Shown: positions 11,444 to 23,418 of the stretch, piece by piece
Layout of the letters: each line of letters opens with the position of its first letter
Numbering within the stretch: position 1 is the stretch's first letter
DNA from: Lingula anatina
Lineage: Eukaryota; Brachiopoda; Lingulata; Lingulida; Lingulidae
Assembly (NCBI RefSeq): GCF_001039355.2
Contig: NW_019775596.1
Location: forward strand, 1 to 62,000
Reading direction: 5' to 3'
DNA: 62,000 nt
Position numbers and translations under genes: made by a program
Notes under the pieces: model-generated
Told to the model about the DNA's origin: nothing
Seen by the model: the letters and a program-made list of their open reading frames with translations, nothing else
Databases searched by the model: none

Positions 11444-12861
11444 TCCAGATATTTTTTTTTTGCAAAAAATCCTCCACAGCCATATAATATGTCCAGATAA
11501 AGGTGTAGGTTAATGGCAGACGTATTTTTAAAAAACCTTGAGTACTGATAATTGGGAACTAACATTTAAGAAACAGACCACAAGAGAAGGAAGTTGCTAC
11601 AATTCAGAATAAATCATAGAATATTCAATACTTATGCTTATCTTATGAATTTGAGAATTTTGCAGTACTGCTAGGGAAAATATTCTGTACGTTTTTTGGG
11701 ATTGTCCACATGTAAAAATTGTTAAAGATAATTTAGGTGTGGCCATTGATAGATCTCCGGAGATATTTGTATTTGGGTTTGTGCAAACATACACTATTTA
11801 TGTACCTATCTTAAATTAAGAAACATGTTAGTATATTTAGCATGAGAACAGAAAGATGTGAAGGAACTGGGGGTTTGTAAAATGCTACAGAATATCTGTA
11901 TATATATTATAAAATATATATTATTAAATATATACTATTAAATACTTGTTGCTAGGGTAATATATGCTGCCTAGCAACTGTTGCAATGGTTTACTTGGGT
12001 TTTTAATGTCTTAAAATAGTATAGTGATGGCTTTAAACATTATTAAAAGCCTTTTTAAATCATTTAAACTGAACAAGAAAGGTCCAATTAGCTTGTTACT
12101 AAGGTAAATCACTTCCTTAGCAATGGTTGCTAAGCAACGCTTTGAAATTTTGGGCACTGCCCTTGAAAATGATCAGTATAGTCCAAAGAACATTTGTGCC
12201 AAGTTTCATGCTTTTTCCACCTTTTGAGCAATTTTTGCACCAGTCTCCTAGACTATTTCCCGCCAGTGCTAATGTAAGCATGGACATAATAAACAGATTA
12301 GTTCTAATTAGGTTCATGGTATAATTGAAGGTTTCATTATTGCCGCGTCTCAGGCTAATTTCTCACATAGAGAGAAAAATTTGATACTAGAAATATTTTG
12401 CAATCGGTTCATAGCTGAAAACAAGCATACTACACTACAGTTGTGCAATTTTGAATGCTCATTTTACGGCAACAAACAAGATTGCCTTTACCACATAGGG
12501 CATTTTGAATTCCTCCATGAACAAACAAATTCTCACTAAGTTTTCAAATTGACAGAACAAATTGTACTTATACTTAATCTCTATAAGTTTATTGTCCCAT
12601 TCACCCGAAGGATTGACTCACGTTATCGCGAACTACCTGCCCAAATGACACAAAAAGTCATCGACAACTGCGATATGCTCGCTACCTGTACGGGAGGTCA
12701 GGGGAGGTCACGTGATCCGAACGCACATGGTTTCGCGAAGAGCTCACGTTAAGCCGATTATCCTTTGATCTAGCTAAGCGTTTCATGTCCTTCTCTAATT
12801 AGGTCCATGGTATAATGCAGTTTCTTAATAATGTAAGTAATTCTTAACAGGCCTGTGAGGA
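11444..12861. other. AT-rich non-coding segment shared by both duplicated blocks
   Basis: No gene is found. It contains an AT-rich palindrome run at about 11900-11945 and several GTTGCTA/TAGCAAC motifs, including the palindrome GTTGCTAAGCAAC at 12126-12138. It could be the flank or an old 3' end of the gypsy insertion. No LTR pair could be defined. Confidence 0.4.
12126..12138. promoter_or_regulatory. RFX-type X-box-like palindrome
   Basis: GTTGCTAAGCAAC is a perfect inverted repeat around a central A and resembles the X-box bound by RFX factors (GTTGCC-N2-GGCAAC type). The same motif occurs in copy 2 at about 18020-18032. No promoter is evident nearby, so occupancy is speculative. Confidence 0.3.
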
Positions 12862-12862
12862 N
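12862..12862. other. Single N: probable contig join
   Basis: Copy 1 of the duplicated block stops here after AGGCCTGTGAGGA. In copy 2 the same words run into a long G homopolymer (18756 onward), a likely cause of assembly breakage. To the right the sequence starts in the middle of a YqaJ exon. Confidence 0.75.
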
Positions 12863-14775
12863 ATTTCTACTACTTCTAAACCACAACAGGTACACCTGAT
12901 AATCCCATCAGGTGATCCTGCCAAAAAAGGCATATCCTCAGAAATGAACAGTCCACATTTTTTAGACTACTGTCCTTGTGTTGTTAAGATACATTATGAA
13001 TGTACAAATCACTGGGGGTACAATTACTTGTGAAACTGTTTTTTGTCTGATGTATTTCATTTCCATATAGAGCAAAGGCATTGTCCTCATTAAGTCTCCC
13101 CCACTCCAGGGCAGGAACCTTTGGTGACTGGCTCTGAGGGTTGCATATTTTTTGTATGGTGGACTTAGCTGCTTTCTCAATGGTTGTTTTCATTAAATCT
13201 CCTGCAACAGATGCTGTGATTCTTCCAGCTCTCATTTCTTGCCATAGTGAAGATCCTGCTTGGTTTCGTGTGTTTTTCTCCACCAATTCAATTTCCTCAG
13301 CATTTATCCTAATGTCTATGTCGCTGCACATTATAGAAAGGTCACTGTGTGACAGCTCATTATTCTGGTTGTTGTATAAGTTGCGTAGAGATGCGGGGAT
13401 CTTAGCTTTTTTTTCTGTCCTGAGGCCCAATCCCTCGAAGCACTCAGAATAACCACTAAAGGCGCTCCAGCAAACAACATCAGTACCAAATGGTTTTAAT
13501 GAGTCAAGAAAAGCTTTCTGTTCCTCAGCAGTGAAAGGGGGTGGTAGTTCTTTTTTGTTCACGGGTAGATTTGCGCAGCTTTTCTTTTGCTGTGGCACTG
13601 TAGAAGTTAATTTCAGCAATGGGAGCAGGCTCAACATTCTTCACAAAGCACTCATTCCAGACACAGGGTTCATCTGTGCATGCTGATGTTGTATATCCAA
13701 GTCTAACGGCTGCCTCTATCTTGTAAAGCAATGCCCCCACATGGGAACAACTTTCACCTAATCTGAAATGGATATGTTACAAAAGCATAAATGACATGGA
13801 TTAAGTGTGACATGCAAGAGCACTAGGAGCAATTTTACAGGCTAACAACATACAAGAATGACTCTCATTTTTTAACCAAGGCTTTTCGATATGAACAGAT
13901 GTGAAAATTAGACTATGTTCCTATACCTAGATTGATCTAACAGGAGTGATCCATCTTTGTCCCTTTTAACCAGTTGGGTGCTTGCTGAAAATTTGATCTG
14001 ATGAAAATGTACTTATTAAGGTTGGTCAATATTTTAACCATTAAACATCACTGATGTAGCTGAAGTGACTTGCTTACCCTGCCATACAGTCACAGTGTGC
14101 AGCAATGACCTGACCATCCTTCCTCACAGCTATCCATAGTTGGTGGGGTTCATCTGTTACTCGCCATGATGGTCGGACATCAGCTCTCATAATAAAGTCT
14201 CCAATGCATGTCTTGATATGAAAGACTGTTTGCACCCATCCAGCCACAAAGAATTTGTGTGCGTCTAATGATTTGTAGTTTTTCATAGCTTCTCGGGTGT
14301 AGATACAAAAATTAAATATAAATCAGAATTCAATCAATATGACACAGCAAAGAGACATATATTCCCAAAAATTAAAAGGAAACTTTTGGTCTTTGACAAC
14401 ACCCTTAAATACTTACGTTATTAAGGTTTTCAGTTCATTAAAATAAAATAAAATAAAATAAATAAAATAGTTTAAATCTATCAAAATTAAAGAAATCAGC
14501 AATATCTTATCTACACGCCCCTAAACTAGCATGTTGATCTGTGCTTTATAAAAGCTGCTAGCTTGCATTTGTAGCAACATAAAAAATATTAAAGGTTTTC
14601 ACAGATCTGCTACTTATGTATAAAAAACCTACTTGGGGATTCTATCAAATAATAAAATATGTCAGCATGTCCAAGAGTAGGCTACTGCTTTGGGTCATTG
14701 ATCCATCTGTCTCCAGGCTCTTTGTATGGGCACTTGTCCAAACCAACATCTCGCAACTTAGATTTGTAGCGAACT
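12863..14775 (-). pseudogene. SWIM-YqaJ exons of the SWIM-YqaJ-PHD gene, copy 2
   Basis: Exons on the minus strand: about 14629-14775, 14078-14291 (first half of SWIM, HCDCMAG), about 12993-13762 (second half, LGESCSHV, then the start of the YqaJ fold with RAGRITAS and EWGRLNED) and 12863-12966 (CGLFI...GSPDG...VVEI). The YqaJ fold is a PD-(D/E)xK nuclease related to lambda exonuclease. SPDG and the Glu of VVEI fit its catalytic Asp and Glu, and the N at 12862 cuts just before the expected Lys. A frame change is needed at about 13560-13590, near an A-run, to pass from the SWIM frame to the YqaJ frame, so this copy also looks broken unless the run is misread. The 5' side is truncated at the gypsy insertion. 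The PHD end of the gene is at 6195-6491. Confidence 0.65.
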
Positions 14776-17700
14776 ACTGTATCCATTACCATTAATGGAA
14801 GATTGCAAAGACACGCTGTCGGGAAACATCTGGTTTTCGAAGTTAGATGCCAATTCTGCGTATTGGCAAGTCAAAATTAAACCCGAGGATAGGCATAAAA
14901 CGACTTTTATCATTATCACCGGACTTTTATAAAAAAATTTGCGGAAATATCCCATCCTCTGAGCAAAATTAAAGGTAAACATGCCTTTGAATGGGGACCA
15001 GATCAAGCTCAATCTTTCGAAGCGCTCAAAACGGCATTGACTACACCACCAGTCTTATCGTAACCAAACGCAAAAGATCCGTTTATTTTAGATAACGACG
15101 CTTCAAATCAATTCGATTGGTGTAGAGTTAATACAAGTGCAAAACGGCGAGGAGAAAGTAATCGCCTACGGCAGCTACGCGTTAACTCCCGAACAAAAGA
15201 ATTATTGCACCACGCGAAAAGAGCTTTTGGCTATCGTGAGATTTACCAGACAATTCAGGTATTATTTTTGGGCCGAATATTTACCGTTCGCACCGATCAT
15301 TCAAGTCTGACGTGGTTATTGAGGTTTAAGGAGCCTCAAGGTCAACTCGCGAGGTGGATAGAAGACCTTTCGCAATTCAATATGATCGTACAACATCGTG
15401 CCGGAGCTAAGCATAGCAATGCTGATTCTTTGTCTAGAATACCCGACCGTTTGGCACCGTGTAACGAGTATATTGCGGGAATAAAGCCTGAAAATTTACC
15501 TTGCGGAGGATGTAGTTATTGCGTCAGAGCCCATGAAAACTGGGGGAGTTTTTTCGGTGACGTCGACGAAGCGGTCAATTTAACAGAAAAGAAAAAATTG
15601 TCATCCAAATTTACTGGTAAATCTACAAAAAGTCAACGCGAACTGACATCCTCATTAAATACAGTCGATCTGGGACGAGAAACGGGTACGGAACATCTTT
15701 TCTATTGTATTCTAGAAAAAATTGTAGCCCTCTCTACCGATGTCGCTCTGCAACCTAAGGAATCTCATGTAGAAATAAATGCGTGTGGTCCGGAGGCGAA
15801 GTCAAATTCAAACCCGAATATTCCTCAGTGTTGGTTTTTTTCTATGGAAATATTAAAAACTGAGCAAGCAAAAGACCCTGAGCTAAACATTTTACGAGAT
15901 TGGCAAAGACACGCTGTCGGGAAACATCTGGTTTTCGAAGTTAGATGCCAATTCTGCGTATTGGCAAGTCAAAATTAAATCCGAGGATAGGCATAAAACG
16001 ACTTTTATCACGAAATACGGATTATTCGAACACGTCCGTATGAGTTTCGGCTTGACCAATGCTCCTGCGGCTTTCTCCCGGTTATACAATGGGAATACCC
16101 CCGATCAGGGTGCACTCTTCCGGTCAGCCCAATATCCAAAACTTACTGGTTGAATAAAGAATTATTCAAAATACATCATGGAGTTATTTTCAAAACTGAA
16201 GAGGAAAGCAAAGATCTAAAATTAGTCATCCCGGAATCATTTAAAAAATCTGTTTTCAAATTACATCATGATATCCCTTCAGCTGGTCACCAAGGAGTGG
16301 CTAGAACAAAAACAAAAATCAAAGAAAAATTCTACTGGCCCCATATGAGCAAAGAAATAGCCAATTATGTCTTGAGTTGTGACATCTGTAATAAAAATAA
16401 AAAAGGGTGTTACGGAAGAGTCCCCCTGACTGAATATGTTGCAGGTGCTCCGATGGAACGGGTTCATATTGATTTCATGGGACCGCTACCTAAAACATCA
16501 AAAGGTAATGAGCATTGTTTGGTCATGGTTGATGAATTCACAAAGTCGGTAATTGCCTTCTCAAACGGCTGAAGTTACCGCGAAAGCAGCAATTGACTGT
16601 TTCTTTTCTAGGTTCGGTTATCCCTATCAACTTTTTTCTGATCAGGGACGGAATTTTGAAAGTCAATTGTTCGGGGATTTGTGTAGGGCTTTACATATAC
16701 ACAAATCACGCACTACTCCGTACCGACCGACTGCAAATGGACACGTTGAAAGGTTCAATCGTACCCTGATGGATGCCGTACGGTGTTTTTTGGGTAAAAA
16801 TTAGGGTGAATGGGATAAATATGTCCAGCAAATTGCAGGCGCGTTGCGTGCTTCTGTAAATAGAAGTACGGGGTATACCCCTAATATGCTCATGCTTGGG
16901 AGGGAGGTCAATACTCCAGCCCAAATTATGTTCCCAAATCTGAAATCAAAAGAAACTGACTATGGTGAATACATTTCAAAGTTAGTACAAAAAATGAAAT
17001 TAGCTCATATTACAGCAAGAGCCAATTTAAAAACAACGCATGAAACGTGTGAAACGTGACTATGACCTTAAAATCCTGCTTAGACCTTATGCTGAAAAGA
17101 ATTTGGTTTATGTTTTGGATACAGCAACAACTAAAGGCAAATCACGAAAATTGTGTTCACCATGGAAAGGACCCGCCATCATTGTAAAGAAATTATCTGG
17201 CTATCTGTATCGAGTGAAGCTAAAAAAATGCAATTTTTGTAATTAACCATGACAGGCTCATGCCCTGTAGGGACAGAAATGTACCCTCATGGATTACAGA
17301 ATATTTAGCTTCTGATGAACAATTTCAGCATCCAGATATTTTTTTTTTTTTTTTGCAAAAAATCCTCCAAAGCCATATAATATGTCCAGATAAAGGTGTA
17401 GGTTAATGGCAGACATATTTTTAAAAAACCTTGAGTACTGATAATTGGGAACTAACATTTAAGAAACAGACCACAAGAAAAGGAAGTTGCTACAATTCAG
17501 AATAAATCATAGAATATTCAATACTTATGCTTATCTTATGAATTTGAGAATTTTGCAGTACTGCTAGGGAAAATATTCTGTACGTTTTTTGGGATTGTCC
17601 ACATGTAAAAATTGTTAAAGATAATTTAGGTGTGGTCATTGATAGATCTCCAGAGATATTTGTATTTGGGTTTGTGCAAGCATACACTATTTATGTACCT

Positions 17701-18755
17701 ATCTTAATAATTAAGAAACATGTTAGTATATTTAGAATGAGAACAGAAAGATAGGAAGGAACTGGAGGGTTTGTAAAATGCTACAGAATATCTGTATATA
17801 TATTATAAAATATATATTATTAAATATATACTATTAAATACTTGTTGCTAGGGTAATATGCTGCCTAGCAACTGTTGCAATGGTTTACTTGGGTTTTTAA
17901 TGTCTTAAAATAGTATAGTGATGGCTTTAAACATTATTAAAAGCCTTTTTAAATCATTTAAACTGAACAAGAAAGGTCCAATTAGCTTGTTACTAAGGTA
18001 AATCACTTCCTTAGCAACGGTTGCTAAGCAACGCTTTGAAATTTTGGGCACTGCCCTTGAAAATGATCAGCATAGTCCAAAGAACATTTGTGCCAAGTTT
18101 CATGCTTTTTCCACCTTTTGAGCAATTTTTGCACCAGTCACCTAGACTATTTCCCGCCAGTGCTAATGTAAGCATGGACATAATAAACAGATTAGTTCTA
18201 ATTAGGTTCATGGTATAATTGAAGGTTTCATTATTGCCGCGTCTCAGGCTAATTTCTCACATAGAGAGAAAAATTTGATACTAGAAATATTTTGCAATCG
18301 GTTCATAGCTGAAAACAAGCATACTACACTACAGTTGTGCAATTTTGAATGCTCATTTTACGGCAACAAACAAGATTGCCTTTACCACATAGGGCATTTT
18401 GAATTCCTCCATGAACAAACAAATTCTCACTAAGTTTTCAAATTGACAGAACAAATTGTACTTATACTTAATCTCTATAAGTTTATTGTCCCATTCACCC
18501 GAAGGATTGACTCACGTTATCGCGAACTACCTGCCCAAATGACACAAAAAGTCATCGACAACTGCGATATGCTCGCTACCTGTACGGGAGGTCAGGGGAG
18601 GTCACGTGATCCGAACGCACATGGTTTCGCGAAGAGCTCACGTTAAGCCGATTATCCTTTGATCTAGCTAAGCGTTTCATGTCCTTCTCTAATTAGGTCC
18701 ATGGTATAATGCAGTTTCTTAATAATGTAAGTAATTCTTAACAGGCCTGTGAGGA
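13559..18755. repeat. Duplicated block, copy 2
   Basis: Near-identical to 6525-12861. Differences are informative: about 390 bp of reverse transcriptase deleted at about 14912, a 178-bp RT segment re-inserted at 15903-16080, the 0.94-kb PHD/ORF segment missing at about 17329, and small indels in A- and T-runs. Confidence 0.85.
14780..17246 (+). pseudogene. Gypsy pol relic, copy 2, rearranged
   Basis: Same pol domain order and same insertion point as copy 1. The RT N-terminal part (14780-14912) is intact in frame, where copy 1 has stops. It then jumps, at a short microhomology, over what is 7884-8272 in copy 1. RNase H (about 15070-15450) and the spacer follow. At 15903-16080 a 178-bp piece of RT (equal to copy 1 positions 7777-7954) is inserted into the RNase H-integrase spacer. 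Integrase follows at about 16150-17060 with a further stop at about 16801-16803, and a GPY/F-like module ends with a frameshift near 17226. It shares the TAA (15060-15062) and integrase frameshift of copy 1. It cannot encode a working pol. Confidence 0.85.
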
Positions 18756-21530
18756 GGGGGGGGGGGGTCATCTGGAATGATGATTGTTAGTATAATGCAG
18801 TTTCTTAATAATGTAAAAGGGGGTAGATTTCAATCAAAAAGTATGTAGGAAGTATCAGTTATTATCTGAAACCTTTGATCTTTACCTTCATTTGTTTCAG
18901 TAATATTGTTTTGTAAAGATACATTTTATGTACAATCATAAGGCCCACTGGGTTAACCATTTGAACATATTTTAAGATTCAGTGAAAACAGTTGAAGTGG
19001 GTGAGGGGTGGGGGCTCATCCAAAATCTAAAGGGGGTAGATGTCAATCAGAAAGTATGTTATTGTCTTAAACCGTGGATGGGTACATGGCCCTTTGAAAT
19101 GGGGTAGGGGGTTTATCAAGAAAGGGTGAAAGTTTATTGTAACTTGTAACTCGTGAGGGGGAATGGGGGAGTTCATTCAGAAAGCAAGTAGGAAGAATCA
19201 GTTATAATTATAATATATATTTAACTCTGTATGGTGGGTGTATGGCCGCTCAGATTTTAGACTTAAGATACTATTTAATTCCAAATTCTTTTGGAGGGAG
19301 TTGTGTATAGGACGTTTGGTTAGAAATTCCTTAAGTATAGTACATGTACAACTTGCACTGCACTGTTTGAGATACTTGTCAAATTGGTAAAATAGGTCAA
19401 TTCTTGTGCACCCAACGCAAATGAAAATATAATTACGCCAACCATAATTATGTTTTAGTTTGCAATTAATATCACTGTTCTTAAGGTAAAGTAGATTCAA
19501 TGTTACCAGTACAAGCCAATTGAGTGGCCGAGCATTTTGTGGCTATATTGTGGTATTCTCTTTCCAGGCCACAGTACATCGACCAGTGGAGACCATTTAG
19601 AAGATCCACAGCTTCCAATGAGATGACATATTCTTTTATTTCACTTACAAGAGAGATGTGAAAAATGGCGATTCCCTTTGCAATTGAGGGTTAATTTGAA
19701 AAAACTTACCAAATTTGAGAACATTTTAGTCAAGGTATGAAATAGTTACAGGACTGAGACAGCAGATACATTTTTTTTCAGCCTAGGCAACCACTCTGAT
19801 TATTTAGAAGACATTTCCAGTATATTGTTGTGGGAGTTGACATTCTTGTTGACTGTGGAGAGAAGTTGGTATGATCTGGTTCATCAGTATTTTTATATTT
19901 AGTTTTTTGTTTTATCAGTGAATGTTCTGACACCTAAAGAGGTATTAATTTTAATTGCAATGTTTTTTAATGCAAGTTTGAATTATTTAAAAGAATTTAA
20001 CATTTTAGTGCTTTACCTGTGGAATTTTTTTTTGTAAAATATTGACTTAGAGTCAAATGCTGCTAATTGTAATTATTTTGTTGATGCACAGTTGATACTG
20101 TCATGCTTTTCTATGTAAATTAATTTTATCAGCTGGGTGGAAAAAAATTGAACAACTAGTTATTGAAAAGTGCAGGTACTGTCACAGTGTCAAATGATTG
20201 CACACGATTGCAGAACAGCGGAATGGTAGATTTGATAAAGGAGTCATTTTTATCCAGATGAATGTATATTCAATATTTATAACCAGTTTTGCAAAATAAT
20301 ATTTATAACCAGTTTTGCAAAATAAAGGTTGTTGTTTAAGTGCAAAAAGTATAAAATGAAAAAAAAAAGTTAAATTCATCCTCAGTAGAACCATGTTTTC
20401 TGCAATTTTGAAGAAGCTGTACTTGATGACCAGCATTTTGTAACATTTCTGGGTGAAGATGTATTTAATGTACAATTATGAGCCCTACTGCTTTTTGTTC
20501 TTTATCTTATATTCATTGAATACTATTGGAACATTGTGATGGCTTATAAGCATGCTGTTGTAGTATTTATTCCATGGCCCTCTGTGTCCATGCCCTAGGA
20601 AGAGGTTGGTCTTAGACGGCATTGAATAAACTTGTCAGTTTTTCTAGGTTAATTACAATGAAATTGTTGATAATATATTAATGCAAGTTATTACATTCAT
20701 TTGGCTGCCTTTGAAACTGTCTTTCATTAGTGATATGTCCATGTTAAATATACAGTATTCAGATACAATATGAAGTAAAAGATTAACTTGAATAGAACTT
20801 TTTTTTTTCATTCTTGAATTTCCCAACCAAGTGCAGCTTTTACAAACTTGAGGTGACTATTTGAAACTGTTTGGTGCAGTCCCATTCACGGAACGTTCAG
20901 AAATTGTAATTTGTAGATAAAAAATACTGAAATTACTGTTACACATTGTATGTAATAACATTCTTTATGCAATGACTGCGCGCAGCACACGGTTGCTTCC
21001 CAAATGATTCAATCAATATGTGAAACGACAAAAACAAAATGATGCTATAATAGTTGATGGATGGATAATTATTAAAAATACTACATTGACATAACCTTCA
21101 CTTTTTTTGCAAACAAGTTTTGCACTTCAAAACTTTTTAATAGACATGATAAAACTCTAGAATGAAATCTTAGACTTGGAAGTTTTTACAATAAGCAATA
21201 TTATGTATAATCTGGTAAGTATTTTCAAAAACTTACCTAATATCCAGACATTTTACTTTTACTTATATTTCAACATTTCAATTAAAAAATATACAAAGCT
21301 TGCAAATATACAGACACCAAGAAACAAGGCAGCAAAAGTTAAACTGTGAAATATTCAGACTACAGAAAAAAGTGCACAAAATAATGTTTTGGCCAATTTT
21401 GATGCACTGTTACATAATAGCATAATCACTCTTACCCTCTTGCATAATGCACTACAGATAACATGAAAAACTGGCAACTGATTCAGTTCCATGAGATATA
21501 AAAGGCCCCGAAAAATTTGGTACTTTATAG
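18756..21530. other. AT-rich non-coding stretch with degenerate repeats
   Basis: A G homopolymer begins at about 18755. Three degraded repeats of a GGGGGTAGAT-TCAATCA-AAAGTATGT block lie at about 18824, 19031 and 19155. A 22-bp tandem doublet containing ATTTATAACCAGTTTTGCAAAATAA lies at about 20274-20325. No protein-coding exon was recognised on either strand. Confidence 0.45.
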
Positions 21531-21743
21531 GGAGAACAGTGTCATTCGGTTCTATTTAGAACTATAATTCAGCTAGTCAAAATTCTAATTTCAAGAGGGG
21601 AATACTAGTGTGATTTTTTTCAGAAACCAGGATCCCCCTGACCCCTTCTCCCCCCTAAATCCACTTCTTGTAATTTATGGCTAACACAATGAGGATGGCA
21701 CATGCAGAGAATATTAATAATTCAAGCCTGTCAAATCTGTTGT
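21530..21743. repeat. Contig end repeated at 21990-22223
   Basis: From GTGTCATTCGGTTCTAT to TTCAAGCCTGTCAAATCTG the sequence matches 21990-22223, including the first bases (in plus orientation) of the HEPN exon. It stops at the N at 21744. This looks like overlap between two contigs that were not merged. Confidence 0.7.
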
Positions 21744-22088
21744 NTATAGCGCACTTCTACGTGTAATATAGCGGAGGGCGGAATTCAACATTTCACTTTC
21801 GAGATATGGGGGTGTGTGTGCAAATTTGCCCCGAGGGCAGACTAACCCCCCTTCCCCTACAGTGCACGTATACTGCCCGTAATACCCTTATCACACGGCG
21901 TCTGAGAGGAGGTAGATGATGACCGTGCGAAATCGTAGACCCTAGCTCCGGACGATTTCAAAAAAAAAAAAAAAAAGAAAGTACAGACAAGCACGGTGTC
22001 ATTCGGTTCTATTCAGAACTGTAATTCAGCAAGTCAACATTCTAATTTCAAGAGGGAAATGTAAGCGCAATTTTTTTCAGAAATCAGG

Positions 22089-22119
<31 letters not shown>

Positions 22120-22131
22120 GCCTCTTTCAAT

Positions 22132-22871
22132 TTATGGCAAGCGCAATGAGGACGGCACAGAGACCAGCACATACAGAGGGAAATAAATATTTTTAATTAC
22201 TAATTCAAGCCTGTCAAATCTGCTGTCGAAATGCCGTTTGTTATCTTCTGCCCAGCTGCGTATTTCACACACTATTGTATCTATCTCCTGTAAGCTAAAG
22301 TTGAATTCCTGTATCTTTTCCACTTCCTTTGGATCTGCACCAAGTGCTAGAACAGAAGCACCAGCGATTTCCCAATTTGTGCGGAATTTCTCCATGTCTT
22401 GGATCCCATATTTGGCGGAATGCTGTAAAAAATTCCTGACATTTTTAAGCCGTTGGATGTGTTCGATGAAACCCTGTGTCGTTTGTGGAGGGGTACTTGT
22501 CGTGGCATTTGCTTTGGGCCATTTTAGGTTGGCTTTGTCTGGGTGAAGATTTCTTATCAATAACACCAGCAATGTAATGTCAAACGTTTCCACATCTGTA
22601 TGACCAGAGGCAGGGTACAACAGATTCCACTGAGAGTCGTATATGGCCTTCGTTTTCTTGAGTTTCTCAAGTTCCTTTCTCACGCCTTTCTTGCCTAAAA
22701 ACTGAACCACTGCATTGTTATCACTGATGTCCCCACCGTCAGTGATGCCAGGCCTAACAACATCCTTGAGGAAGAAGCTTTTAATGGCTTTCGTTCCAAG
22801 TTCAATAACGAGATAATGCAGCCTTGTAAACCTCTGTGTATGGATAAATGACACATTCGGGCCACTCGCAC
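22132..22871 (-). CDS. DZIP3-like HEPN domain exon
   Basis: The exon opens after CTATTTGTAG|G at 22871 and encodes a helical domain of about 230 residues. It has the hallmarks of the DZIP3-type HEPN family: RLHYLVIELGTKAI near the start, QWNLLYP, FDITLLVLLIRNL, and RNFLQHSA, an R-N-x3-H motif (22420-22437). The R-x4-6-H motif is the metal-independent RNase signature of many HEPN domains; whether this one cleaves RNA is unknown. The domain is common in expanded invertebrate immune-like proteins. The frame stays open to a stop at 22132. A donor-like GTAATT just after the codons for FDRLEL (about 22198) suggests that the exon may end earlier. Other domains of the protein were not found. Confidence 0.72.
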
Positions 22872-23199
22872 CTACAAATAGAAAATTCTGATAATGATCA
22901 ATGCTTTTTGTACAATAATTTTATAAGGAAAGAGAGTGAGTAGTATACTAACTAGTGTGTGTGTGCGTGCGTGCGTGCGTGTGTGTTTTTGTGTGTAAAA
23001 TATACGGCAATCACCCTGCATTATGGGAGAAATATGTAGTCAGTGAAATGTGCTGTCATATGAACAGGGGGGTACATGCTAATAACATTATGCTATTTCT
23101 TTATATTGAAGATTTGTAAAAAAAAATAAATAAAAGTAAAAATAAGAATAATGAACGCACCTCTAAGCATAACCCAAGCACTACCAAATACAAAATTAC

Positions 23200-23232
23200 C
23201 TGGTTCACTTGTTTGTACTGCCTGTGCACTAT
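23200..23232 (-). CDS. 33-nt linker exon upstream of the HEPN exon
   Basis: Flanked by TTTTTACAG on the 5' side and CCAG|GTAATT on the 3' side. Its phase (2 + 30 + 1 nt) joins the HEPN exon in frame, giving a short polar linker, DSAQAVQTSEPG, before ASGPNV. Micro-exons are easily imitated by chance, so the call rests on both splice sites and the matching phase. Confidence 0.45.
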
Positions 23233-23418
23233 CTGTAAAAATAAGGATTTTAAGAATGTGCGCATGATGAACCACAATTAGCAATTATAATAATATACGT
23301 GTAATTTAAGTATGAAGAAACTTATTAATGGATATGTGTTGTGAGCAAAAGGTAACCCGCTGCACATGTATACCTGCCGCACCGCAGGTAAAATGTCAAA
23401 ATACGACCAGGGCATATT

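Larger units (their letters stand above)
6525..12861. repeat. 6.3-kb duplicated block, copy 1
   Basis: The order SWIM exons, gypsy relic, then 1.4 kb of AT-rich DNA recurs at 13559-18755 with few substitutions. Copy 1 contains an extra segment of about 0.94 kb (about 10500-11443) missing from copy 2. It ends exactly at an N (12862), where copy 2 runs into a poly-G tract. An unmerged allelic contig or a true tandem duplication would both give this picture. Confidence 0.85.

Noticed and set aside
12549-12752. 67-codon ORF identical in both duplicated blocks
   Set aside because: Identity follows from the recent duplication as a whole; there is no domain, splice context or start context to support a gene.
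13141-13452. Plus-strand ORF of 103 codons
   Set aside because: It is antisense of the YqaJ exon, which has the recognisable motifs.
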